This document shows positions 1 through 6,767 of a stretch of 64,000 bases of DNA, one piece after another. The stretch covers positions 2,666,001 to 2,730,000 of the forward strand of contig OZ244980.1 of assembly GCA_965223035.1 (NCBI GenBank), in the 5' to 3' direction. The first letter of the stretch is position 1. Each line of letters opens with the position of its first letter. Origin of the DNA: CAMDPA01 sp965223035 (GTDB taxonomy: Bacteria > Pseudomonadota > Alphaproteobacteria > Rhizobiales > Hyphomicrobiaceae). Under the pieces are notes generated by a model, which was not told where the DNA came from, did no database searches, and saw only the letters and a list, made by a program, of their open reading frames with translations. The position numbers and the translations under genes were made by a program.

Positions 1-206
1 GAAGCCAGCCAGGGACCGGAGCGATAAGCCGGCGCCCCTTTGTTGGTGGAGCGACGTGAGTAGGCCAGATCCTGGGCGGTCAGGACGCCTGAGCCGGGGC
101 AGGCCAAATCCCCGGCGCCAATCCCGCCAGCCCTGGACGCGGGGACTATTCGCGACCGGCAAAAATGTGTTTAGCTCTAGGAACGTGATGGGCTAGAGGG
201 ACTGTC

Positions 207-866
207 GTGTTTGCGTGTTTCGATCGTGTGAAGCCACTGGTCGATGAGACGGTGCGCCGCTTGGCGGTGAAAGCGTTTCGCGACGATCCGATCGCCGGCA
301 GCAAGTATGCCCGCGCGACGAGCATCGTGAGTTCGGCCTATAAGCGTCACGGCAAGATCCTTGAGTCGGCCATCTTCGAGCGGCTGCGCGACAACAATCG
401 CCTGTCCGTCTGGACAGATCCCAAGTTTGCCGTCTCGGGGGCCGCCGACGCGCTGGTTCATAGTAGCAGCCGGATCGACTGCCTGAAGTCGCAGCTTCCC
501 TACGGCGAGGCCACGCGGACGCTGCAGGTCGATATCGTCGTCTATGACAACACCAATCAGGCGTTGCGTACCTATGAAGTGAAGCGTGGCAATGGCGAGC
601 ACGATACTGGCAAAGTTCGGTCGATCGTGCGCGACCTGCTTTGCACCCACGTCTTGCTCAAAAGCTACGGCGAAGGTCGTGGCTACAACATTCACCACGC
701 GGAAGCCAAGATCATTTATTATTACGGCGTCCGGTCGGTACCCGCCCCGTTGTCGCTTGTTCGCGAGGAGCTGGACGCGCACTTCGAGTATCCGGTGGTC
801 GACGCCGTCGAACAGATCAACTGCTATTTCCGAGACCGTCTGCATGCATTGCTCGAAACCCAATAA
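207..866 (+). CDS. PD-(D/E)XK nuclease-like protein
   Basis: A 219-residue protein with a GTG start preceded by a purine-rich AGAGGGA site. I do not recognise a named family, but the spacing of acidic residues fits the PD-(D/E)XK nuclease fold: Glu53 in an N-terminal helix, Asp109 in the strand LQVDIVVYD, then Glu124-x-Lys126 in YEVKRG, followed by a helix rich in Arg and Leu. It overlaps the following adenine methyltransferase gene by 23 bp, so the two are probably translated together. A nuclease next to a DNA methyltransferase suggests a restriction-modification pair or a phage DNA-processing pair. Function is inferred from motif and neighbour only. Confidence 0.6.
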   Translation: MFACFDRVKPLVDETVRRLAVKAFRDDPIAGSKYARATSIVSSAYKRHGKILESAIFERLRDNNRLSVWTDPKFAVSGAADALVHSSSRIDCLKSQLPYGEATRTLQVDIVVYDNTNQALRTYEVKRGNGEHDTGKVRSIVRDLLCTHVLLKSYGEGRGYNIHHAEAKIIYYYGVRSVPAPLSLVREELDAHFEYPVVDAVEQINCYFRDRLHALLETQ

Positions 867-1497
867 CCGGTTTGGCGTGATCTACGCCGACCCACCTTGG
901 AAGTTCAGAAACTTCAGCGAGCGGGGCACGGGCCGCAACGCGGTTGCGCATTATTCGTGCATGGATTTCGCTCAACTTGCTGCGCTCAAACCGCAGCGCT
1001 GGGCGGCAAAAGATTGTGTGTTGTTTTTGTGGGCGACCGATCCGATGCTGCCCAAAGCCTTTGAGCTGATTGAGGCCTGGGGCTTCACGTTCAAGACCGT
1101 CGGGTTTTATTGGGCCAAGACCAACAAGAATGCGGATTTGGAGGCGCTGACGCCAGATGATTTCTTCACCGGGCTCGGCTACTGGTCGCGCGCCAACGTC
1201 GAGCAATGTCTGCTGGCGACCCGGGGCGCGCCGCCGCGTTTGGCCAAGGACGTGCGCCGCTTGGTGATCGCGCCGCGCCGGGAGCATAGTCGCAAACCCG
1301 ATGAGGTTCGCGCCCGCATCGAGCGTCTTGCGTGCGGGCCTTACTTGGAACTTTTCGCGCGCGAATCCCATTCCGGTTGGACGTGCTGGGGCGACCAAAT
1401 GGCGTTGTTCGATGATGGTGCCGTGAATACCCGCAATCGGCCTTCCAACATGAGCGACAACCGGCAATCTGAGATGCGCTTTAACGAGCGGATTTGA
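844..1497 (+). CDS. MT-A70 family adenine N6-methyltransferase
   Basis: The protein (217 aa) carries the DPPW catalytic motif at residues 16-19 (YADPPWKF), which in the MT-A70 family holds the target adenine and catalyses N6 methylation from S-adenosylmethionine. Further family features are FLWATDP, the segment around GFYWAKTNK, and a C-terminal ELFARE segment. The chosen ATG lies inside the end of the upstream nuclease-like gene and gives the usual short leader before DPPW; the longer open frame reaching back to 586 overlaps that gene entirely and is unlikely. Such enzymes are common in phages and islands, where they protect or mark DNA. Confidence 0.85.
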   Translation: MHCSKPNNRFGVIYADPPWKFRNFSERGTGRNAVAHYSCMDFAQLAALKPQRWAAKDCVLFLWATDPMLPKAFELIEAWGFTFKTVGFYWAKTNKNADLEALTPDDFFTGLGYWSRANVEQCLLATRGAPPRLAKDVRRLVIAPRREHSRKPDEVRARIERLACGPYLELFARESHSGWTCWGDQMALFDDGAVNTRNRPSNMSDNRQSEMRFNERI

Positions 1498-1524
1498 CCA
1501 TCTTTTGCGCCGCGCATGCTCCTT

Positions 1525-1539
1525 CCAAGCGCAGCTTGG
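1525..1539. repeat. Subterminal hairpin of the IS200/IS605-type element
   Basis: A perfect 6-bp inverted repeat around a 3-base loop, just outside the tnpA stop codon. Elements of this family use short subterminal hairpins for strand recognition, so it is a candidate end structure. Confidence 0.45.
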
Positions 1540-1560
1540 TGGGCGATAGCGGCGCGCCAG

Positions 1561-1974
1561 CTATGCTGGCTTTGCTTGATTCTCGACGTAAAGCATGAGG
1601 ACCGATAGGGGGACCCCGCCGCATGAAAGTACGCAGTACGATCGGCTCCACAGCACCGGCTTGCGATAGAACTGTCGGACGCGATCGGCAAACTCGTTTC
1701 GTAGTCGCCGTGATGTCCCCGTTTTGAGCGCATTCACGAAGTCCGCCACGGCAACGGTTGGCGGCAACTCGATCAACAGATGCACATGGTCTGCTTCGCC
1801 GCTGCATTCGATTAGGCTTCCGCTCCAAGCTTCGCAGCGTTCGGCAGCCTGCTGCCGAAAGGCATCTATCATGGCGGCTGTCAGCACCTTTCGGCGGCAC
1901 TTTGTCGCCATAACCAAATGATAATGAAGTGCATAGACGCAGTGATTTAGCGATTTTAGGCTTGATATTGTCAT
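1561..1974 (-). CDS. tnpA: IS200/IS605 family Y1 transposase TnpA
   Basis: A 137-residue HUH-superfamily transposase, the usual size for this family. It opens with the typical segment HCVYALHYHLVMATK, has the metal-binding HUH motif in ADHVHLLIEL, and ends with the catalytic-tyrosine helix (YVENQ). It cuts and rejoins single-stranded DNA at the element ends. I chose ATG 1974 rather than a TTG three codons upstream because the fragmentary copy at 18552 begins with the same segment. The protein appears intact. Confidence 0.9.
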   Translation of the reverse strand: MTISSLKSLNHCVYALHYHLVMATKCRRKVLTAAMIDAFRQQAAERCEAWSGSLIECSGEADHVHLLIELPPTVAVADFVNALKTGTSRRLRNEFADRVRQFYRKPVLWSRSYCVLSCGGVPLSVLMLYVENQAKPA

Positions 1975-1996
1975 ATGAACCAATTACATCGGCTCC

Positions 1997-2530
1997 ATGA
2001 TTCCCGTCAACCGCCGCCTCACCTATAAGCTGTATCCGACGGCCAAGCAGGCGGCGGCGTTGGAGCATCACTGCGACATGCTGCGACGGCTCTACAACGC
2101 CGCGCTGGAAGAACGCATCGATGCCTACCGCAAGGCGGGCAAGACCATGGCGGCGAGCGCCAAGGGATCGATCGACAAACCTGGCAAGCGCGTCAAACAG
2201 AAGGCTGGCCTCAATCGCGCCATTCTGGATGCCACGCCGGGGCGTTTCCTTTCGATGCTCGCATACAAAGCGGCGGAAGCTGGATGCGAGCTGGTGATGA
2301 TCGACACGCGCACGCATCGGCCGTCTCAGACGTGCCCTGGCTGCGGTTGCGTCGAGAAAAAGCCCTTGCGGCAACGGGAGCATCGCTGCGGTTGTGGGTT
2401 TGTCGCGACCCGCGATCAAGCCGCCGCGCTCCACATGCTCACTGTCGCGCGACAGGTTTTGGGTCGGGAACCGGCCCGAGCGGTGAAAGCCGCTCGAAAC
2501 GCCATCCAATCAATCGATTGGGTGGGGTAG
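1997..2530 (+). pseudogene. tnpB: TnpB (RNA-guided nuclease family), internally deleted
   Basis: The first ~52 residues are a normal TnpB start (RRLTYKLYPTAKQAAALEHH). The reading then jumps at KAGK-TMAASAKG straight into the C-terminal third, so the central region of roughly 200 residues is gone, including the first RuvC aspartate and the catalytic glutamate. The zinc ribbon (CPGC...CGCG) and the last RuvC aspartate (TRDQAAALHML) remain. The copy at 25390-25980 keeps the sequence just before the junction (GTEDLAIK-TMAASAKG), which shows where the deletion joined. No nuclease activity is expected. The frame is still open, with a start just beside divergent tnpA. Confidence 0.85.
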
Positions 2531-2533
2531 TTC

Positions 2534-2794
2534 ATGATGGGCCCCATGAAGCAAGACACCCGCATCGAGGTGGACCACAAGGGGCGTAAGCGGACGTTGG
2601 TCAAGAGCAAATGTGCCAATTGTCAAGTCTGCTGGATTTTTCTCGACACAGGTAAGTGCATCTACGGTGGCCCGTACTCGGGATATGTTTATGACCACGA
2701 TTGGGCGGACCACTTTCAAGAACCGGACCCGATTGGGTGTGTGAGCACTTCGCGCCCGAGCGACACTCGGTGTCTGTCACGCAACCTACGTTGA
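2534..2794 (+). CDS. Hypothetical Cys-containing small protein
   Basis: An 86-residue open frame whose first ATG overlaps the IS end; ATG 2546 is an alternative. The middle contains CANCQVCW and a further Cys, a possible metal-binding cluster, within KGRKRTLVKSKCANC. The C-terminal 20 residues are low in character and may be read-through into non-coding DNA. I do not recognise the family. It may be a gene displaced or trimmed by the adjacent transposon. Confidence 0.35.
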   Translation: MMGPMKQDTRIEVDHKGRKRTLVKSKCANCQVCWIFLDTGKCIYGGPYSGYVYDHDWADHFQEPDPIGCVSTSRPSDTRCLSRNLR

Positions 2795-2959
2795 GTGCCA
2801 TTTCACGGTGATTTTGTCACTCAACGAGCTTCCAGGCCAAGGCGCGCGGTGTCGCAAGAGTGAGCACGACGACAGATTGGTGGCGGCCTCTGCCCTCGTC
2901 GCTTGCGGCGAGATCCCGGTGTGTTCCGATGCGCCGGGCACGCCAACACGACCCACGGG

Positions 2960-3223
2960 TCACAGGCCAAGGCCGCGTCGCAAGAGAGCGTTTAATCGGG
3001 TCTGCCAGCCCTTGGGGACGGGTGATTTCAGCTTCGCCAACACATCATCGTCGATCTTGATCGAAACCTGCGTTTTGGTTGTGCCGGGTGGTCGTCCAGG
3101 CTTGCGGCGTGGGATGAATTTCGCGCCGGCGGGCGCCTCCCAGGTGTCGGGGTCGGCTGCGATGCCTCGTTGGATCGCGGCTTCTTCTTCAGGTGTGTTG
3201 TCGCGGATTTTCCGTTTGATCAT
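2960..3223 (-). CDS. BrnA-type antitoxin, no adjacent toxin
   Basis: An 87-residue protein with the layout of BrnA-type antitoxins: an N-terminal DNTPEEEAAIQRGIAADPDTWE segment (shown here only as a landmark), a Lys/Arg-rich linker (RRKPGRPPGTTK), then a ribbon-helix-helix-like end (VSIKIDDDVLAKLK followed by GWQTRLNALLRRGL). BrnA normally neutralises and co-represses with BrnT, encoded just upstream. Here the 200 bp upstream of the gene hold no BrnT-like frame, so it is an orphan or has lost its toxin. ATG 3223 was chosen over one five codons earlier because family members start near this point. Confidence 0.65.
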   Translation of the reverse strand: MIKRKIRDNTPEEEAAIQRGIAADPDTWEAPAGAKFIPRRKPGRPPGTTKTQVSIKIDDDVLAKLKSPVPKGWQTRLNALLRRGLGL

Positions 3224-3423
3224 CGCTCGCACGTACACACCTCAATCCGTGAGCGTCAAGCATAAAAAGAGATATTTTTATTGTGGGCCGGCGTCCGCAG
3301 GTGTCACCAGTGCGCCCAATTCGAATGACTCTAGATGAATGCGGTTGGGAGAGCTGCGGATGCGCGGTTCGTTGCCCCACTTTGTGGTCACTTGGCTGCT
3401 AGCCCGCTCAATGGGGATACGCG

Positions 3424-3642
3424 ATGATCGATCAATTCGTCATCTTCACCGTCGGACTGGCTGTCGGACTGGCGGTTGGGTTAGGCCTTGCACGCCTGAA
3501 AGCGTATCTGGATCGGCGCGACGCAGAGGCGGACGCGCGCGCGCGCGAGCTCGAGGAGCAGGTGCTGTTTCTGGCACACGCCATATGGGCGCGTGACCAC
3601 GCCGAGTCCGATAAACTGCCAAATACGTACACGGTACACTGA
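3424..3642 (+). CDS. Small membrane protein with coiled-coil tail
   Basis: The protein (72 aa) has one N-terminal membrane segment (VIFTVGLAVGLAVGLGLA, residues ~6-23), then a highly charged helix (RRDAEADARARELEEQ) that could form a coiled coil. This layout is frequent among phage lysis accessory and inner-membrane proteins. No family is recognised. It heads a row of four plus-strand small genes up to 5114. Confidence 0.5.
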   Translation: MIDQFVIFTVGLAVGLAVGLGLARLKAYLDRRDAEADARARELEEQVLFLAHAIWARDHAESDKLPNTYTVH

Positions 3643-3724
3643 ATGTCGCGACACCTGCGCGACAAGGGATCGCCTGATGGGTGTGCAGTGCGTCTCCACA
3701 ATCCAAATCAAACAGGACGCATCT

Positions 3725-3904
3725 ATGGCCCAGCAGCCGACCATCAAGCTCGCCAAGCCGGTTACACTGAAAGACCAAATGATCCCGGCCGGCACGGCGC
3801 TTAGTGATGTCTACCAGATCGCGTGCGACCTGATTGTCGCCAGCGCCTGGATCGATGGCGCGCGCATCAAGCTGACGCTGACCAACGAGCATGTCACCCA
3901 GTGA
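3725..3904 (+). CDS. Hypothetical 59-residue protein
   Basis: A small protein with no recognised domain, starting MAQQPTIKLAKPV. The start was chosen at ATG 3725, with AGGA upstream, because the longer frame back to 3593 has no coherent sequence. Neighbours are small phage-like genes on the same strand. It may be a minor structural or regulatory protein; this is a guess from context. Confidence 0.5.
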   Translation: MAQQPTIKLAKPVTLKDQMIPAGTALSDVYQIACDLIVASAWIDGARIKLTLTNEHVTQ

Positions 3905-3936
3905 CGCACATATCCCTCTGAAATGAGAGTCGTCCA

Positions 3937-4407
3937 ATGCGTGAACTTGCCATCTTCGTGAGTGTCATCATCCTCGGCGGCATTCCTCTTGTCGACGTCT
4001 ATGCGGGCCAACAGATCGCGGCCAACCCCAACGCGGTCGTTGGCGGCATCAAGGCTGACGGCATCAAGCCGGCCAAGCCCAAGGGCATACCGGTCGCCAC
4101 CAAAACGCTTGTTTGTGATACCGAACAGCAGGTCCGCGCGGTGATCGAGGGTGTATGGATCGGCGCCACGCAGGCTGCCTTGATCGCGCGCGTCAACGCC
4201 GCGGACGGCACCATCGCTTGCGCCGTCCTCGAATGGGTCGGATTTCGCTTTCAGGCGACAGGCAAACCCATGTGGCAGGGCCTGCTCAAGATCACGGTCC
4301 ACCGTGTCGTGATTTACGGTGTCAATACCACCTTCGCGCTGCGGCCGACCCTGAACCCGGAAGAGCAATACGCGGCCATCATGTTTGATTATGGCCAGAC
4401 GGCTTAG
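3937..4407 (+). CDS. Secreted or membrane-anchored hypothetical protein
   Basis: A 156-residue protein with an N-terminal hydrophobic stretch after MREL (IFVSVIILGGIPLVDV), which fits a signal peptide or single anchor, possibly cleaved near YAGQQ. The remainder is a mixed alpha/beta sequence with two Cys residues (VCDTEQQ and TIACAVLEW) that could form a disulphide outside the cytoplasm. No family is recognised. It is spaced 17 bp from the next gene. Confidence 0.55.
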   Translation: MRELAIFVSVIILGGIPLVDVYAGQQIAANPNAVVGGIKADGIKPAKPKGIPVATKTLVCDTEQQVRAVIEGVWIGATQAALIARVNAADGTIACAVLEWVGFRFQATGKPMWQGLLKITVHRVVIYGVNTTFALRPTLNPEEQYAAIMFDYGQTA

Positions 4408-4424
4408 GTGAAGTGGAGCCTGCA

Positions 4425-5114
4425 ATGGCTTTAGGTGCTATTCTTAAAGTCGGCCTCAAGCTCGCGGCGAAGAGCGCGATGGCCGTCGCAAAAGCAAAAA
4501 AGCCCGGTCCTGCTACGTTTACACGGACCCGAGTCGATCCGCGCTCCGGAAAAACCATAACCGAGACGGTAACAAACACGCGCCGTGCTGTGGGTGGCGC
4601 CGCGCCCAGTGGCGGTAAGGCGGGCACGAAAACCGCTGCGAACGCGGTCACGAAAGAGTCTGCCAAACAAGCAACCAAGGCGAAGACATCCGCCAAAACA
4701 TCTGCTGCGTCGACGAGCAAGGGCCGAGCCGCCAAGCCGGTGGTCAAATCCGTTGGCAAGACGAAATCTGTTTACGCAGGTCAGTCGAATGCTCCAGCCA
4801 AGACGCCGGCCAAAGCACGCGCAAAGACGCGAACCAAAGAGCCGCGAACGGAAGTTGTCAACGAGGTCTCGTCCAAACTCAAGGATGCGATGGGCGTGCA
4901 GGACAACGGAACCGCCATTACGGATGCCCTCCAGGCCCTGGCAAACACCAGGATGAGCAAGGCCGAAGCACACGCCGTTGCAGCAAAGCTTGGGTTGAAC
5001 GTACCCAAGCATGCCAGCGGCGCCGAGGTTAGACGACACGTGTCGAGCGTGTTGCGGGATTTGGCGACGTTCAGGGCAAAGACCTTGGCCATGGCGGGCC
5101 GCTCGGCGGCATAG
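4425..5114 (+). CDS. Lys/Ala-rich basic protein, histone H1-like composition
   Basis: A 229-residue protein. After a hydrophobic start (LGAILKVGLKLAAKSAMAVAKA), residues ~25-145 are dominated by Lys, Ala, Thr and Pro in short repeats such as KAKTSAKTSAAS and AKTPAKARAKTRTKEP. A predicted helical domain follows (residues ~150-225, with two helix-rich segments around ALQALANTRMSKAEAHAVAAKLGL). The basic half could bind DNA, like histone H1-type or phage-internal proteins. ATG 4425 has GGAG at good spacing and is preferred over GTG 4413. Function is unknown; compare the larger basic protein at 21476. Confidence 0.6.
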   Translation: MALGAILKVGLKLAAKSAMAVAKAKKPGPATFTRTRVDPRSGKTITETVTNTRRAVGGAAPSGGKAGTKTAANAVTKESAKQATKAKTSAKTSAASTSKGRAAKPVVKSVGKTKSVYAGQSNAPAKTPAKARAKTRTKEPRTEVVNEVSSKLKDAMGVQDNGTAITDALQALANTRMSKAEAHAVAAKLGLNVPKHASGAEVRRHVSSVLRDLATFRAKTLAMAGRSAA

Positions 5115-5122
5115 CCCAACAC

Positions 5123-5168
5123 ATGAACTACGGCGATTCTTTGCGCAGCATAGGTGGCGGTAGTTCAT
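5123..5168 (+). repeat. Solo right end of an IS200/IS605-type element
   Basis: A perfect 9-bp inverted repeat (ATGAACTAC / GTAGTTCAT) encloses the conserved core CTTTGCGCAGCATAGG. The same core and terminus follow a tnpB remnant at 24128-24177 (minus strand) and occur alone at 6577-6618. No transposase lies beside this copy, so it is a remnant or a non-autonomous end. Confidence 0.65.
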
Positions 5169-5225
5169 TGCAGCAGCTTGATGATCCGCTCCCGTGTGTA
5201 TGCCGCGCGAGCACTCGGCATCGGC

Positions 5226-5456
5226 TTAACCGCTAGATGTTACCCTGATTTGATGATCCACATGCGCGGCAATTCGATCCGCAAGCTTGAGACCAAAGAT
5301 TGCCGATTTCGCCATGCAAGTGGCATCGGCTCTGGCAATGTCCCCGTTCTCGCGCGCTTGATCCGCAGCGGTTTCGAGGCCGCGCTTTGCATTATCCGCC
5401 AACGCCTCAACGACATGCCGGGATTGGTTGGGTGTAAGACGCAAATGGATTTTCAT
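5226..5456 (-). CDS. Small helical hypothetical protein
   Basis: A 76-residue protein that reads as a coherent amphipathic helix set (LTPNQSRHVVEALADNAKRG, then ARENGDIARADATCMAKSA). The start ATG is preceded by AAAGGTG. It lies downstream of the minus-strand TA pair and could be a third gene of that transcript, but about 330 bp separate them. No family is recognised. Confidence 0.45.
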   Translation of the reverse strand: MKIHLRLTPNQSRHVVEALADNAKRGLETAADQARENGDIARADATCMAKSAIFGLKLADRIAAHVDHQIRVTSSG

Positions 5457-5784
5457 AACGACACCTTTGGCAATCTGATAAAACGGAATGCCAGTGTCGT
5501 TTTGTAAGCGGCACAGGCACCCAGGGCTACAAAACACGCCAAAGGTCGTGCCTATGCACCTTTGGGCTTGCGCCTTGGACATGCGTGCATGGACCCTGGG
5601 CACAATGCCGATCCCTTGGTTCGGGGTTTTGTAGCCCCGCGCCACATTGAAACGTGAGCAGATGATCCGCCAAGTGATTATTGGTTCGCAGTCGCCAGCA
5701 AGCCAGGCTGTCGTTTCCGACATTGAACTTGTGGCAGAACTTGCTGTGCGCGCAACCGGCAGCATTGTGAATACCGCTGGCTGA
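5457..5784. other. Stretch without a supported gene
   Basis: Between the small helical gene and the antitoxin stop I see no coherent frame. A long minus-strand open frame runs through it, but its sequence is Arg/Trp/Ser-rich and reads as antisense to the antitoxin gene. Confidence 0.4.
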
Positions 5785-6117
5785 TCAACGGCGCTGGCCC
5801 GACTGCGCAGGCGAGGGATCGAGCACGCGGACTGTCCGCTCGGGAAAACGAGCGACCAGCTCCAACTCGCCGCCCAGCGCCGCCACGTATTTCTGCAGGG
5901 TCGACAACCGAATATCTCTTGCCTCGCCCTCGATTCGGGAGATCGTCTCTTGTCCCACGCCCATGCGGGCTGCCATCTTCTCTTGGGTGAGCGCAAACGC
6001 TTCCCGCAAGCTGCGCAGCTTCATCTCGTCCTCGATCAACTCGGCCGCGCGCTTTGCCACGGCTTCACGTTCCGCCGGCGAAAGCCGCGCTATCATCTTC
6101 TTTTTTGTCACCGTCAT
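5785..6117 (-). CDS. XRE-family antitoxin, HigA-like (copy 1)
   Basis: A 110-residue Cro/C1-type helix-turn-helix protein. The HTH is at residues ~38-62 (FALTQEKMAARMGVGQETIS), followed by RIEGEARDIRLSTLQKYVAALGG, the usual XRE continuation. It follows the toxin gene by 18 bp, giving the toxin-first order of HigBA-type systems; such antitoxins bind the toxin and repress the shared promoter. It is closely similar along its length to the protein at 24867, which lies in the opposite orientation. Confidence 0.9.
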   Translation of the reverse strand: MTVTKKKMIARLSPAEREAVAKRAAELIEDEMKLRSLREAFALTQEKMAARMGVGQETISRIEGEARDIRLSTLQKYVAALGGELELVARFPERTVRVLDPSPAQSGQRR

Positions 6118-6135
6118 GTCTTGATCCTCCTGATC

Positions 6136-6492
6136 CTATCCCAGCGCCAACGAGTCCAGGTGCTGTTTGAAGCGCGCGTCGGCGGTGCGAATCAGCGCCT
6201 TGTAAAATCGCTTCTCGTTTGAGCCTCGCTTGTCACCGGCCACCAGCAAAATCGCCGTTCTGTTGGGGTCGAATGCAAATGCTACGCGCCAGACACCGTT
6301 GTTGGCATTTAACCGCAGCTCCTTCATGTTGGCGAAGTCGGAACCGTTCAGCGTGTCGCAGCGGGGCCGGCCAAGCTCGGGACCAAACTGCTCAAGCAAT
6401 TGCACATGGGCCATCAACTCAATGCGCACGGCCGGCGCCATCTGGTCGACTTCTTGGGCAAACGCGTTGTGAAATTCGATGTCCCAAGCCAT
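6136..6492 (-). CDS. RelE/HigB-like toxin (copy 1)
   Basis: A 118-residue protein of the phage-derived Gp49-like/HigB group of the RelE fold. Landmarks are an N-terminal helix with VDQMAPAVRIELMAHVQLLE, then DFANMKELR, GVWRVAFAFDP and a C-terminal GSNEKRFYKALIRTADARF. Family members cleave mRNA at the ribosome; the Arg and Lys residues in the last segments are the likely active-site set. Most of its residues match the copy at 24493. Expression should start from the AT-rich promoter just upstream. Confidence 0.88.
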   Translation of the reverse strand: MAWDIEFHNAFAQEVDQMAPAVRIELMAHVQLLEQFGPELGRPRCDTLNGSDFANMKELRLNANNGVWRVAFAFDPNRTAILLVAGDKRGSNEKRFYKALIRTADARFKQHLDSLALG

Positions 6493-6498
6493 GTGCGT

Positions 6499-6527
6499 TA
6501 TATGGCATATAAGTCATATATTGTCAA
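6499..6527 (-). promoter_or_regulatory. Promoter and operator of TA copy 1
   Basis: On the minus strand a TTGACA -35 box (6522-6527) is followed by an AT-rich segment with an inverted repeat (TATATG...CATATA, 6499-6520) overlapping the likely -10. This is the expected place for the antitoxin to bind. TA copy 2 has a similar layout at 24458-24485. Confidence 0.6.
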
Positions 6528-6576
6528 GATCATAATCCTGTATCAAGATGAAGGCGAGAGGTTTTTCTGGAAGTAA

Positions 6577-6618
6577 ACCGCCCGCCATTCTTTGTGCAGC
6601 ATAGGGGCGGTAGTTCAT
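6577..6618 (+). repeat. Solo right end of an IS200/IS605-type element
   Basis: Arms ACCGCCC (6577-6583) and GGGCGGT (6605-6611) enclose the core CTTTGTGCAGCATAG, followed by the terminus AGTTCAT. It sits upstream of the TA copy 1 promoter, matching the position of the end beside TA copy 2 at 24128. No transposase gene is attached here. Confidence 0.65.
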
Positions 6619-6767
6619 AGGCAGAAGCCATCATGGTTTGTTTTTCCAAGCCCCTTGTCTCGACCGTGACGATTACGGTGAAAAACGGTCTTATCTCGAC
6701 CCGGATTACGACCGCTTAGCAGACGACCGAGCGCAGACCATCGCTGCGCGTCCGCAAAGGATGACTC

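Larger units (their letters stand above)
1500..2535. mobile_element. IS200/IS605-type element with divergent tnpA and deleted tnpB
   Basis: The element has a minus-strand Y1 transposase and a plus-strand, internally deleted tnpB whose starts lie about 22 bp apart. A short hairpin (CCAAGC-gca-GCTTGG, 1525-1539) lies beyond the tnpA stop and may be one subterminal hairpin. At the other side a palindrome (CCAATC...GATTGG, 2506-2521) overlaps the tnpB 3' end and is followed by the terminal GTAGTTCAT, which recurs at four other places in the window. Exact ends were not proven. TnpA looks complete, so the element may still move. Confidence 0.75.

Noticed and set aside
5226..5996. 256-residue minus-strand protein
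   Set aside because: Most of it is antisense/out of frame to the antitoxin gene and rich in Arg, Trp and Ser; only the last 76 residues look coherent.
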